Counted from the first letter of the stretch, positions 1 to 12,448 are shown. The stretch is DNA of 64,000 nt from Begonia masoniana (GCA_022432975.1 CM039503.1:55947892-56011891); one strand, 5' to 3'. Program-made: numbers and translations. Notes: generated from the sequence alone by a model not told the origin.

Positions 1-1220
1 TACTGGACTCCCTTCGCAATTTTTTGCAAAAATAAAGTTGGAGTACGGCCTGTCCAGTGGACAAGCCGTACTCCTTTGTTAGGAGGAAGACCTCTCAAGT
101 GGAGAGGGCGTACTCCTTTGTTAAGAGGACGGCCTCTCTAGTGGAGAGGCCGTACTCCAACTTTGGAGGACGGGCTGGTTCTTGGGCCAACCGTCCTCAA
201 TGGTAAAACCCGTGACTTTTGTCACGGGTTTTGTCTTTAGGAGCGAGTACGACCGGTCCGACTGGACCGGCCACACTCGGAGGGAAACAAACCTGTGACA
301 AAAGTCACGGGTTCTGTCCTCTAGCGGGTCAAGTACAGTTGGTCCAGTCAGACCGGCCATACTCGACTCCTCTATTTAAAGCTACAAGGTCGGCTTTGAA
401 AAATCACACTTTAATTCTCTCAATTCTCTCCCTCGTTTCTTATTTCGATGATATTTCTCTGTGTTTACCTACCAGGTACCAAGGTTTTTTTTTTTTTTTT
501 TTCTCATTTACTTTAGATATTTTAAAAAAATTCATATACAAGGTATTAAATCGAGATTAAATTTTTTTTAACGTATTGTTTATTCATTGTATTTTTATTT
601 TAAAAATTTCTATCAAAATTCTAAACGTATTAATATTTTAATTTATTTTAATATTTCTAATATTTTTTTCTCGATTATCGACGACTATCAAGATCGACGT
701 AAGCGTAGTGAGGTGCTAATAGATAAATATCTAGTTAGGGCTTCTAATATTAGCACCGAGCACAGAGAAATAACGTCGAAATAGGAAACGAGGGAGAGAA
801 TTGAGAGAATTGAAGTGTGATTTTTCAAAGCCGACCTTGTAGCTTTAAATAGGGGAGTCGAGTACGGCCGGTCTAACTGGACCTGCCGTACTCGACCCGC
901 CAGAGGACAAAACCCGTGACTTCTGTCACGGGTTTGTTCCTCTTCGAGTACGGCCGGTCCAGTCGGACCGGCCGTACTCGCCCCTAAATGACAAAACCCG
1001 TGACAAAAGTCACGGGTTTTACCACTGAGGACGACTGGCCCAAGGACCAGCCCATCCTCCAAAGTTGGAGTACGGCCTCTCCACTGGAGAGGCCGTCCTC
1101 TTAACAAAGGAGTACGACCTCTCCACTTGAGAGGCCGTCCTCCTAACAAAGGAGTACGACCTGTCCACTGTCCGTACTGCAACTTTATTTTTGCAAAAAA
1201 TTGCGAAGGAAGTCCAGTAC
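1..1220. repeat. Large fold-back (inverted-repeat) element made of short palindromes
   Basis: The first ~465 bases reappear in inverted orientation at about 761-1220, around an AT-rich spacer (about 466-760). The outer arm starts TACTGGACTCCCTTCGCAAT and its complement lies near 1200-1219; the inner arm edge (about 415-465) matches 761-810. Within each arm are short GC-rich palindromes, for example GGTCCAGTCGGACC and CGTGACTTTTGTCACG, and repeated units containing GAGTACGGCCTCTCC. The left end lies outside the window, so termini and target duplication cannot be judged. I see no transposase. A non-autonomous DNA transposon is likely, but the family is unknown to me. Confidence 0.85.
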
Positions 1221-2345
1221 GGCCGGTCCAGCTGGACCGGCCGTACTCAATCTTTGAGGACGGCCTCCCACACCCTCTGCGAGGTTGACATTGCATATTT
1301 TCAATAGTTTAAGGTTTTTCTCGATGAACAGTGTACTTTAAGGGTTTTTTTAAAACCAACCCATACTTTAGGGTTTTTTTTTAAAAAAAAACCTTTTAGT
1401 TAAGTATTTTATAAAATAATTACAATATTACAAAAATTACAATATATCGTACAAGTGTTATAAAATTATTTTAAAAAAAACCCTAACTAAAATTACAATA
1501 TATCGTACAAGTGTTATAAAATTACAAAAATTTTCAAATTATATTCTCATAATGTGGTGAATATATCATAAAAATTGTAAGTAAATTGAATATTATTTGA
1601 TATTTTTTAAAATTAATTTATAAAGGTTTTTATTCACTTTATAAAGGTTTCTCTTCACTTTATAAATTAATTTTAAAAAATACTAAAAGATATTAAATTT
1701 ACTTGAAATTTTTAACACATTTTTATCACATTATGAGAATATAATCTGAAAATTTTAATGATTTTATAACATTTGTATGATATATTGTAATTTTAGTTAA
1801 TTGTTTTATAAAAACATTATAATAAATCATACAAGCGTTATAAAATCACAAACATTATGAAATTATCTTCCGAAGATGTGGTAAAAATTTCAAGTAAATT
1901 GAATATCGTTTGATATTTTTTAAAATTAATTTATAAAGCGAAGAATAAGTTTAATGTTTATTTTGTTAAGGTAAATACTTTAAGAGTTTTTAAGAAAAAA
2001 ATCATATTTTGAGAGAGAAAATGTATTTAACTCTATTTTAAAAGATAATGTTCTCCATCCAAAGCCTTGATCCAAAAAAATATTTTTTTTATGCGTAATG
2101 TTACGTTAATCTTCTATTTTTATTTTTTTTTAACTTTTAGCATGACACTTATTAATTCTTGTAATTAAATAAAAATTATAAATAATTTATTAATGAATGT
2201 CACGTTAAAAAGTTATTATTATTTTTTTTTATGGAAGCTATTTAATTTTTATTCTATGTGATAAAATACTCCTAACAAATATATTTTGGAAGATGGAATT
2301 TTTATTCTCGTTCTTATCCGACCGAAAGAAGACAGTACCCGACAT
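1221..2345. repeat. AT-rich gene-free stretch containing a fold-back (about 1390-1960)
   Basis: No gene is visible here. From about 1390 to 1960 two AT-rich arms face each other around a centre near 1640. Shared pieces include AAATTACAATATATCGTACA against its complement near 1775-1795, and the run around TTCTCATAATGTGG against CACATTATGAGAATATAATC. The same arm sequence recurs in the elements at 23149-23995 and about 59395-59620, so this looks like a diverged member of one family. Ends and target duplication were not resolved. The rest (1960-2345) is low-complexity AT-rich DNA with nothing recognisable. Confidence 0.65.
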
Positions 2346-2351
2346 CATCTC

Positions 2352-3785
2352 TCAATCTTCCAGAACTGACATGGATGACAACATCGTCAAGCTCTGCTCC
2401 CATGAAGTAGTAAAACGAGCCATGGCTTCTTTGGTCAGAGCCACTCCCACTTGAACGCCGCCTTCCTCTTCTCTAGATTCGGTCAGAGAGATAGAGCCAG
2501 AAGTATCGATATGAACAACTTCTGTTTTGCTCGGTCTCCCCCACCCGAAATCAGTCTCGTATGCTTTCAGCCGCGGTGACCCCGCAACAGAAAACAGCCG
2601 ACCGGACACTGCGTTTTTCATTGCCTCCGTCATCCATGTCTCCGGCCCTTTTATGGCTTCCTCCTCCAACTCCCTAACTCTTTCCCCTATGGCTTTCGTC
2701 GCCATTAGAACCCCATTTTCTCCTGTCAGCTCGCTCTCTTTAAGTTGCGCATACTGTACCGATAAACAATTTCCGAAATACGTCGGAGGAATGTGGCCTC
2801 CGAGCCGGTTCCGACAGTCTGCTAGGAAATAAAAGTAGTAAACCTCGTCATTCTCGGAAAAATAGTCTTCTTTTTCCTCTTGCGATTTGATCAAACAAAT
2901 CCAAACCAGAGAGCATATGACAACAAACGTCGAAATCTTCAATGGCGGCTCCTCGTTTTTCTTCCGGATTTGTGAGGAAACCCATTTCTTCAGCTCATCT
3001 GCTTGAGCTTTTTTCAACACAAACGTGGCTCGAACCTTGTCGGCGGCGAGTTGGGAAATATGGTCTGAGTCGGTGGTGAGTCTTGAATCCGTCGTCCACC
3101 ATTGTTGCAACCAGAGTGGCTCAACTTCTTTACCCTTTGGAAAACTGATATTAACCACATCTCTATCAAGAAACGGAAGTGAGTTTTGGATGCAGGATGG
3201 GTCACCAGTTCTACACATCAACGTCCACGACTTCATGAAGTGGTGAAAAGACATCCCATCAGCCACCACATGACGGAAACAGACACCAATGGAAACCCCT
3301 TCGTTTGAAAATATAGTAAACTGAATAGCCATAAGAGGAAGAACATGAGTTCCATCCGGTAACAAAACCGGTTCCCCTAATTTGGGGACGAAAGGGTGAA
3401 GCTTATTTGCTTCCTGTGGATGATCGGAGATTAGCTGACGGAAGTTACAGGAAGTGGACTGGGCCAAAGACAGAGAGACAGAGTCCTCCTGGGTGTGGAG
3501 GATGTAAGGCTTTTCAGGCGGCGGAGGGCAGATGAGATTTCCGGCGAACGGGAAAAAGTGTTGCAGGGTGAGGGAGAGAGAACGTTTTACAGCGGGAAAG
3601 ACGGTTGTTTGAACGTAGAGAGTAGGATGAGGTAATTCATAAAAGAAGAGGCATTTCATGGGTGGGCAAAACAGCCATGGAACATCCAAGAAACTCAGAG
3701 GAATCTTCGTCGATGGAGCTGAAGTTGCAGGTGGAGAAGAAACTGCAAAGCTTTCTAGGACATGGACTCCATAAAGATCAGCCAT
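2352..3785 (-). CDS. BAHD-family acyltransferase (anthocyanin/phenolic-glucoside malonyltransferase-like)
   Basis: An intronless 477-residue protein. BAHD enzymes transfer an acyl group from acyl-CoA to an alcohol or amine, usually in the cytosol, in specialised metabolism. The catalytic HxxxD motif is present as HVVADG (His172, Asp176), and the structural DFGWG motif is at 412-416. A YFGNC stretch before the C-terminal third is typical of the anthocyanin/flavonoid malonyltransferase clade, so malonyl-CoA is a reasonable donor guess; the acceptor cannot be predicted. I chose the ATG at 3785 (MADLYGVHVLE); no ATG lies in frame upstream. Length and both motifs are normal and the frame is intact. 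It runs convergent to nothing and sits beside transposon-rich DNA. Confidence 0.9.
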   Translation of the reverse strand: MADLYGVHVLESFAVSSPPATSAPSTKIPLSFLDVPWLFCPPMKCLFFYELPHPTLYVQTTVFPAVKRSLSLTLQHFFPFAGNLICPPPPEKPYILHTQEDSVSLSLAQSTSCNFRQLISDHPQEANKLHPFVPKLGEPVLLPDGTHVLPLMAIQFTIFSNEGVSIGVCFRHVVADGMSFHHFMKSWTLMCRTGDPSCIQNSLPFLDRDVVNISFPKGKEVEPLWLQQWWTTDSRLTTDSDHISQLAADKVRATFVLKKAQADELKKWVSSQIRKKNEEPPLKISTFVVICSLVWICLIKSQEEKEDYFSENDEVYYFYFLADCRNRLGGHIPPTYFGNCLSVQYAQLKESELTGENGVLMATKAIGERVRELEEEAIKGPETWMTEAMKNAVSGRLFSVAGSPRLKAYETDFGWGRPSKTEVVHIDTSGSISLTESREEEGGVQVGVALTKEAMARFTTSWEQSLTMLSSMSVLED

Positions 3786-4426
3786 GGTAGTAGTTTGATG
3801 AGAAACCAGAGCAGTTTGTTTCAAATCGTTATCCTTCAAAAACTAGTGAGATTTTCCTCCACACACCTCCTACAAAAATCATGTATAAAAATAGATCTGA
3901 ATTAGAGTTGAGACAAAACTTTTGTAAATATTTTGATTTTTTTTTTTTTTTTTTTTTTTTTTATTCCACCCATTTAATGAACTTAATCGATGGATGGAGC
4001 CATCTATCTCAATTGAAATAATTAAATATAAAAATTATGAACATTTCTTAACAACCCAATAAACCTGTATTACATGTGTAGTTCTCTGATACGATGATGT
4101 AACAAGTCTACACTTGTTTAAAACGTGAATGACCAAACATCAAGCTACCAGGATCAGATCCCACATCAGGAACATAACATAAACATGCCTGTAACACTAC
4201 ACTTTATGGGAATTTATATTAGGAAATAATTAAACACAAGGATGAGAGAATATTGGAGACTTGTTTTGAGGAGTTCTACAATATAAAGAAGAAAACATCA
4301 TACCATCAGTTGCAGTGACTCAGTAGAAATTCATATTACCAAAAAAAATGTAAAATCCTTATTCACAACTTAATGTCGACGCATTTACCATACAAGCAGC
4401 AAGTAGAGAATTTGGCTTTATCCACC
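3786..4426. other. Gene-free stretch between BAHD gene and RCD1 3' end
   Basis: This should hold the promoter and leader of the BAHD gene (left part, read leftwards) and the 3' untranslated region of the RCD1 homolog (right part, also read leftwards). A homopolymer of about 21 T lies near 3942-3961. I see no other structure and no convincing TATA box. Confidence 0.5.
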
Positions 4427-7400
4427 TCAAACACTCGTTGGATCTTCAAATCCTGCAATATCAGGTTCGCACTTTGCTTTCTTTGGCAACTGCAAGCAGA
4501 TATCCGAAATTTAGCATAAAACAGGATATATATATATTATACATCACAGCATTTTGGACAGGATTTGAAATGTATATTCTGATATTCCCCCGTGTGTTTT
4601 CTCCGTGAATTGCCATAAACTTTTCCAAATTCAATGAACTCACTTTGAAACAGAACTTATATGAGGTTAACTTTGGCTTACAGAACCGAACTACTATGAG
4701 GTTTCTTCACCAAAATGCTTTGCTCGTGTAAAGGCTAATTCCACGAGGGGCCTTTTCTAAATAAGAGGTTACACAAGTTGTGAAGCACATGGCAGGACCT
4801 AAAGCTCCAGGACATTTGAGGCTTTCCCAAGCTAATTGTTGTAAGAGAAACTTCTGAGAACTATGCCTTAATTTTACAATGGATTAGAATGGTACATACA
4901 GTTTAAAGTTTCTTGCCCCAAATACAGTCTGGGTCTAGAGACCAAAAGATGTGCATGTAATTTTTATATCTTGTAGTGTCTGGGTCAGCTTATGCACACC
5001 AGAGATGGTTCTGCTTTGAAAACGAGGTTCATCAACTAATTCCACGATTTTGTGTCCTCGGAATTTTTCCTATAGGACGTTACAATTATGAGAAATGCCC
5101 CCAAAGTTTGCATCCAAGGGGATTTTATCTGCCCCTCAGCCTATGAAGTGATTATATAAAATTTGCGTGCCTTGAGAGATGAAGACATGTTCATGGAAAC
5201 CAAAGGACAAATCATAGTTTGCACTGAAGACTTATCAATGTAGAAATTAGAGTGCTCTTACAAGGAAGACAGATTCGATAGACAAACAAACTAAGAACAA
5301 GGCATACCTTGCACGGAAGATCTGTTATTGTTGACCTCAGTAATCCATCTCCAACAGTTAGTCTTAGCTTTTTAACAAATTCATCACGACTTATCTTCTT
5401 CGCCTAAACAAGATCATTAAAAAAGCTTTTAAGAAAGTAAAAAGTTAAAGTAGTCATGACTAAGAAATTTGAGGGGAAAACAAGACAATATAAACAAAAA
5501 GAAAGGAAACGGCTTACCTTGAAAAGATTATAATATTTGCCAATTAGTTCCATTACGGTTGGAGAAACTTTGTCGCAAATAGCAGCAAACAACATAGGAA
5601 AAGACATCCAAGGAGATTTGGGAGTTTTTAAAGAGTCCTTCAAATCCAGACTAGCAATTTTTTGGTGACACCTCGAAGAATCTGAATTTGACTTACCATC
5701 GTCCCCCTAAAAAATATTGATATTGACATATAAACAGATACTCAAAGGATCACCAGCATTACTCCATATGATATCCAACATGAGGAATAACATTTGCCAA
5801 CTTTTCTTACAACCTTTGTAACTTTTGCGATATTTTTCAATAAAAAACAAAAACTGTCAAGGCAACGGTAAACTCCAAGCTCATTAATCATATCAGCCAC
5901 AATACAGCTGCGTGTAATCCCATCCACTACATATACCATGAAGGGGAATATTTGTGCTCAATATAAATCTTAGATAATAAAATAAGCTCAACCAACTCCA
6001 GGTCTTATGTCTAACTTTGGTCTTGGAACATAAAGGACGTGCAAAACCAATCATCACGGCTACTCTTTTCACATATGAACAAGCATCACATAACTGCAGA
6101 GTAGGAGAGTTCTGATTCCTTTTATTTTTCTCAATCACGGAAGTAAAATTTCACACACACAGAGCGATGGAGCGAGAGAGAAATTTAGGAATCGAATTTC
6201 AAATATCTAAAGAAGAAGGTTAGAAATACACAAAGTATATTGAATAATTCAAATAAGGAAAGATCGCATAATAATTCTAATTGAAAAGGTCACATAAAGA
6301 TTAGGAAAAGGAGAGAAAATTTACATTCAAGGAGTGCACTTATTTGAGCTGCAATGTAGGATAGAATCAAATGATTCTAACCTAATTCCTGTCGCAAAAT
6401 AATGATGGCATTATCTAAAGATTTAGGAGATCATCAGTGGTATTTAGGAATAATCTGAGCAATCTTCAAACACAACCCCTCAGGTTATATTGAATATGGC
6501 TTTCGTTCCTATCTTGTCAATGATTGCTTGAAGTTCTTTGTGTGGTAGGCCTGTTGTTAGCAAATCAGCTAAATGTTGTTCAGTTGGTACATAAGGTGTG
6601 GATAACAAGCCATCATCAAGTATTTCTTGAATACAATGTCAGTCTATTTCAACATGTTCGGTTTTGTATAGCTGAACCAGGTTATGAATTATACTAATGA
6701 CAGCTTGATTGTCACAGTACAATTTCATAGGTCATTGATGCCTAATTTCAATTTCCACAAGGATTGTCTATAGACACGTTAATTCACAGATTCCATGAGT
6801 CATCGCCCTATACTTCGGTTCAGCACATGATCTAGACACCACCAAAACAAAATATATTGATGAAAGAAAATACACCAGAAGTAAGAGAAAGAACCATTTC
6901 CAAGGAAAAAAACAAGCACTTGATTTAAAAGAATTGCTCTCCAATTAGAGAGAATTAAACTAAAAAATAAATTATAAAATACTCAAAACAATAGGCACAC
7001 TTAGCATTACCATGTTCTAATGATCTTCAGTAGGATCATGCATAAATTGACTAACAATTCCAACAGAATATATAAAGTCAGTCTTCTACGATTTAAATAT
7101 ATAAATTTTCTAACTAATCGTTAATATTGTTCTCTTCCTACCCTTAGCTTTGTATTGTTCATATTTCTCATTTACATTAACAGAGCTGGTTTAGTGTTCC
7201 ACACCTAGAAAATATTGAAGTTTCACCTAGCAATCCATCTCAAACTCCATAGCTAATTTTGACTTGAGCCTTTCCATTTTAGTAAGATAATTTCCTGGGG
7301 ATAATTTTGTCTACAATTTTGTCTACGTATACCAGGTAATTTTGTTGGACTTACCATAATTAATAAATAAAGTGTGATCTACTTGACTTTGTGCATATCG

Positions 7401-10400
7401 AAGTTGATACATACACGTCAAAAATTTTCAATTGCTTTATCTCATGGAGTGCTTCCTCAATCTACATACTCTTTCATTTCCCACTGAGTCATCAAAACTT
7501 GGTTGCAGTTTCATAAACACTTCATCAGTCTAGGTGGAGAAAGAAGTTTTACATCTAATTGGTGCAGTGGCCAAATTTCATCTGCAGTTTATTGGTAGAA
7601 ATACTCGTAGTGTTCATGCAGTGTTCATTTTTGCAACCAGTGCACAAGTGTCATGGTATTCTATGTCATTTGCTTGTGTGTATCCTCCAACCACTACCTT
7701 CGCCTTGTATATTTCTATGCTCCCATTTAAATTACACTTCAAATTGAAATAAATTGACATTCTACTATTGTCCTTTGGTAGATCTATAACATCCCAAGAA
7801 TGATTTTTTCCCAAAAGCTTGCATTTCTTCTTTAGAGCATCCTATGGAATTTGGAACATCCGCAGGGGAAATATTAGTAGTAAAGGCTCTCCAATTTGGA
7901 ATGAGCAAGTGATAAGGCATAAAATGAGAGATAGGTTGTTCTATAGAGCTTCAAACCCCTTTCCTATTGAGAATCGGGATATCCATATCATTGTCATTTT
8001 AAAGAAATGTTATCAGAAGAATTAAGTTCTAAGTCAGAATCATTGAATCATTGCGTGCCACTTTAGATAGAGTTACATAAGTAATCGAGACAGACACATT
8101 AAGAGAATAAGGCTTGTAATTATGAAGTACACTTGCATCAGTAATCCAATTTTCCTTTCCTTTTATGGTAAGAGCATCACAAATATTAACTGGATATGCA
8201 AGTGTGTTTTTCTGGATGACCGAAATGAGAAAAGATTCTTGTTGATTGAATATTTAGAAAAACTTCTAATTATTCGGTGCTAAAAACTTCTTCCTATAGG
8301 CAATTTATAAGGGATATTAGATTCCCTACAGCAAAGTAAGCTTCTATATCTAACAATTTAGGAGCCATCATTTCTTTGTTGGTTCTTCCAATTGGAAAAT
8401 TCTTATAACAAAGAAACTACAAAGATAACTAGAAAAATATTTGTATCTAAACCAATACAAGGCCTTCGGTATCACTTCCAGAATGAAATTCACTATCATA
8501 AAAACTAGAGCTCGTAGACATCTATTGAAATAAAAATCAAGCATACATATGACACTAGATTTGCACAAACATGAGTTTAAAAAAACCGTATAAAAAATCA
8601 AAATTAGTTAACTCATCTTGATAGTCCCAAACCAGCCAAACGAACTAGGTATAAACAGATTCAACCAATCATCAAGTGACACAAATTTCTTAAAAAAAAA
8701 AGAAAAAAACAATGAATAAAATTTAGACTTACACCTTGTTCCCATTGTTAATATACATAATTAGGTAAAAAAACAACCCTACTGCAAACTCAACTAATGG
8801 CATTAAAAATTCTAGGAACAACTTTCATTAGATAATACCGATGACAAACAAAACCAGTGATAACTTAGGATACTTACCATAAAAACTGCTGAGGATTCTA
8901 AGTGCACTTGGATAGGAGGCCCCGAACTAGATGTAGTGACACCTGAAACATCGTATTTGCTTTCACTTCCAACACCGTTCACTGTACAAACAACACCAAG
9001 AACGAGGACTCAAATACTAAGTAGCCTATAGAGGTAAAATGTATGACAATCATACAGCATTAGCAGAAGACAGGTGGCTATCTCATTGAACAGTAGCCGG
9101 CATATGACTCATCACTTGAATGTCACGTAGCCTAAGCATGAAGATGGATATGACTTCCCTAAACTAAAAATCTCAACTTTCCCATCCAAGTTTGAAATTG
9201 CGATGGGAGGCCATTGGTGGAGAAGCAAGAATGAAACATAAAATCCAATTGTCGTCATGCAATACAAATAAAAATTGTAACATTCTCAATTCTCCTAGCA
9301 CAATATTTACAACATTGTCTGTTTTAGGACGAAGCCCGCACGATTTTTTCTTGGTATTAGCTCAAAACACGTTGTACTACGTAGGGAGAAGAACTATACT
9401 TATAAACCATGTATTTTCTATTTTCTCAATAATGTGAGATTGTGCATTCCACTGGTACGGGTTGAGCCCTCATTGCCTTCACATGGTGGTCTGTTACAAT
9501 CTCCCTCCTCCCTCGAAACTTGACGTCCTCGTCGGGCACACTTTTCGTTGGATTTTACTCTAATATCATTTGTAACATCTCCAGTTCTTCTAATACAACA
9601 TTATTTATTTTGGGTCAAATTCGATTTTGTTTTTGGGATTAGCCTAAAACACGTTGTACTAGGCAGGGAGGAGAACTTTACTTATGAACATGCATTTTGC
9701 ACTCTCTCAAGCAATGTGATATTGTGCTCTCTCACTAGTATGTGTTGGGTCTCCTTTGCATTTACATGATAGACTGTCACAAAAACTAATAGCACAATAT
9801 AATAACTATAGAAAAAAAAAACAACATTTTCGACTGCTTGAATAAAATTATCACCTTCGGCATTGTAAATAACTTTGAAGCTGACAACAAATTCTGGAAA
9901 AATATGTGTATTCATGTTCATATTCCAGACAACATAATATCTCGGGTTTTGAAGATCGTCTACTCCACTATCAAAATCCATACTCCTTGGTCGGAATTGT
10001 TCACTTTCCGGGCATAAAAGCTCCACCTTTCCCATTATTACTCGGCAAAAAACCATATGTCGTAACCCATTTTCGTCAACATCACAATAATTTGCACTGT
10101 GAACAAATACTTGTAAGATATCATAAGCCAACACAACAAAGTACTGGTCTCACAAATAAAAAGAAGTTAGGCTAGTAAGTACAAGATACTAGAAGAATCT
10201 CCTTTGCAAATAAAACCAGCATCAACATGTCCCAGCCCCCAATGTCGGAACATAAAAGAAAAATTCTAGCATCTATTGTAAAGTAGGTTTTGAGATAATA
10301 TATTCTAAAATACTACAAGCTTTTCTTATTTATATAGTAAAATATACCAAAATTACAAATGTACGGATTATATCACAATATAATTGTATAGATATAAAAA

Positions 10401-11631
10401 ATACAAAAATTTTCCCACACTAATTCATCAGAGGAAAAAAAAAAATCTTTACCTTTCCAAGAAGAGAGGATTATATACCTAAGATATATATAAATTAAAC
10501 ATGATATCCCACCTTAAATGAGGGCAGTGGGCTGCAGTGAGATGAACACCCATGCCATATGTAGAGTTTAACAAAGATGCTCCACAATGGCCAAGCCCAT
10601 GCGACATCAAAGTAGAAAGCTGTGGTTTAGAAAAAGGAAGCCAACCAAAACAAACATTAGAATCTCCACGATGCTGCTTGGTTATCTCAATTTGTTTATC
10701 AAAAAGTTCCGAGCGAGGCTTCATAAAGTTACTAGTGCAGCGATATATCTCATGTATATTTGCAGCGCCAAGGGAGCTCATTCCAGTTAAAAACATTTCG
10801 TGCACAGTTTCAACATCCAAATTTTTATTTCCAGATTTAATCCCAGGTGCTAAGTCATTGTCCGAATTTGAAATTTTGTCATGAAACTCATCGGTTTCAG
10901 CATCAGGTTTTCTATTGCAGCTATCCTCGCGCTCTGCATCATAATTGCTAGCAGGATGCCCATCAATTTGAATCTGCTTGACATTTGACTCCCCAATACA
11001 TTCTCCCCCTCCAGAGTGATCCAATCCATTAATTTCAATTTCTAAATGCAGTTTAATATCATGAGAGCCAAGAGGATAGTCAATAGTTGGCTCTTGAATT
11101 CTCAAGTGTTTGTGGCTGTGGCAATTATCATTTTCCTTTACATAAATTTCAGGAAAAAAACAGTTAGTTGATTCGTCAATCCACGCAAGAGGATGTTGTG
11201 CTCCTGTTTCCAATTCCATTAGAAACATATGCAAAAAGTCAAGCACACAGCTCTGACCATTAAACTCAATAACAACAGCTGCCTTCTTCACCAGAATATC
11301 TTTCTTAACTAAGTTCACAATATGATGGGGAACATCGATCCATTCATTATGCTGGTAAAACATTATGCGGTGTGGCAGACTACTCTTTAAGTAATTTGAA
11401 TAACATTTGTGCAATGACCTACAATAAGTCTGAGAGCTCCCTAATTTGCTTTTAAGGACATCTAGCTTTCCTCTTTTTTCTAAGTTTAAATACAGAAGAA
11501 TTCAAGATAGACCTCTGGGGTGTGCAAGTAGGTTCGCTGAAATATACAGCATGGGGAGCTGCTCGCTTCCTTTTTAGTTTCAGTGCTGCTATTTTACTAT
11601 CATCCAATGCCTTCTCGATCTCTGGTTTCAT
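4427..11631 (-). CDS. RCD1: RCD1/SRO protein (WWE, PARP-like and RST domains), exon 1 frameshifted
   Basis: RCD1 is a plant nuclear hub protein that binds many transcription factors through its C-terminal RST domain and acts in oxidative-stress and developmental signalling. Six coding exons: 11631-10513, 10096-9855, 8981-8878, 5706-5518, 5403-5308, 4489-4427. Exon 1 encodes a basic N-terminus (KLKRKRAA, likely nuclear signal), the WWE domain ([13 protein letters not shown]...) and the start of the PARP-like fold; exon 2 carries YCDVDENG and [10 protein letters not shown]; exons 4-5 form the RST domain. After correction the protein is about 603 residues, close to Arabidopsis RCD1. Oddity: the frame opened by the ATG at 11631 stops at 11452-11454, and the WWE frame is offset by one base; removing one A from an A6 run (T6 near 11474-11479) joins them perfectly. 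This is either a sequence error or a broken allele. Intron 3 (3.2 kb) holds a copia remnant. Confidence 0.9.
6480..8360 (-). mobile_element. Degenerate Ty1-copia retrotransposon fragment in RCD1 intron 3
   Basis: Read on the minus strand, 7814-7614 encodes a copia reverse-transcriptase segment (WDVIDLPKD ... [17 protein letters not shown]). Around 7560-7200 follow eroded RT motifs, including a VYVD catalytic-site remnant. At about 6740-6480 comes the RNase H end (KLYCDNQAV ... [13 protein letters not shown]). Before the RT, 8360-7815 shows faint copia polyprotein similarity. Stops and frameshifts interrupt every part, so it is dead. No LTRs were found. It is inserted in the sense orientation of the host gene, and its loss of function is complete. 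Confidence 0.8.
9276..9498 (+). repeat. Small LTR-like repeat, copy A (RCD1 intron 2)
   Basis: A 223-bp unit beginning TGTAACATTCTC and ending CTGTTACA. It is homologous to three other units in this window: 9571-9781 and, inverted, 25795-26023 and 30229-30456. All share AAAACACGTTGTACTA or AAAACGCGTTGTACTA and a purine-rich centre. TG...CA ends plus the target duplication seen at 30229-30456 point to a small LTR (TRIM-like) retroelement. No coding capacity. Confidence 0.7.
9571..9781 (+). repeat. Small LTR-like repeat, copy B (RCD1 intron 2)
   Basis: A 211-bp unit from TGTAACATCTCC to CTGTCACA, same orientation as copy A and only 72 bp after it. The base pairs outside the pair are AAAAT (before A) and AAAAC (after B), a near match. 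A and B could therefore be the two LTRs of one tiny, old TRIM with a 72-bp interior. I saw no primer-binding site, so two independent solo LTRs remain possible. Confidence 0.65.
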
Positions 11632-12305
11632 TTTTCTTCACTAGATCGATATCTAAAAGCAACTTCAAATCCAAAATTTCAAGTGTAACACCACAGTACA
11701 ACACTAGCCCTTCGACGAGTGTTAAAGGAAAAGTGAGAAAACTTGCCAACCCTGAAGAACAAAAATCACAGGAAAACCATCTATCTTAGAAAAAATCAAC
11801 ATAAGAATAAGAAAACCAGCTAGAATAACGATGAGTCATATGTAAACCTAACTTACAAATCTAAGCCACGAAAACAAAAAATATATAAAAACAGGGCTTC
11901 GTTTGTTTCAGAATTCAATAGTGAAAATGGGAAAAACGGTGGAAAATCAGATCAAGCGTTTGGAGAATCTTTTAGAGCTATTTTCAAGAATTAAGATCCA
12001 AAAAATAACTTTCCCATAAAAAAAAAAAATCAAAATTTCGTTAACCAAATGGAAAAACAAAACCCTTGTATTGGAAATCAAATCTCCAGCAGAATCGGGC
12101 CACATACCATTCTGAAGCGCGAGCATTTAGAATAATACGAGAAGTCGCAAGCGCCTGAAACTTCCGTTTGATTCTTCCCACCACGATCCATTGAATTCTT
12201 CGGAGACGACTTTGCCAGCTAATGCTTTCCGGCGCATCTGACTTTGCTTCACTCTCTAGATTTTTTCTCGGTTTTTTGAAAAGTAGTACTTTGGAAAGCA
12301 ACATT
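11632..12305 (-). other. Probable 5' leader region of the RCD1 homolog
   Basis: No plausible protein-coding exon is visible between the exon 1 ATG and about 12305. RCD1 genes usually have a spliced 5' untranslated region, and sequence such as the purine/pyrimidine-rich part at 12060-12300 would fit leader exons. A minus-strand open frame at 12041-12304 has no family resemblance and is treated as leader sequence. Transcription start and splice sites were not determined. Confidence 0.4.
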
Positions 12306-12448
12306 CAATATTAACACCTTACTTATTAGTTCTACAAATCTAACTTTCTTGGATAGTGAAAACTTTAAAATACCCTTTACACTTTTTAATATACGTAGAG
12401 AGAAAAAAATATAATAATAATTAGTGAAAAGTTTAAAAAAAAAAAAAA

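Noticed and set aside
12041..12304. 87-codon minus-strand open frame upstream of RCD1
   Set aside because: No family resemblance; better explained as RCD1 5' leader sequence.
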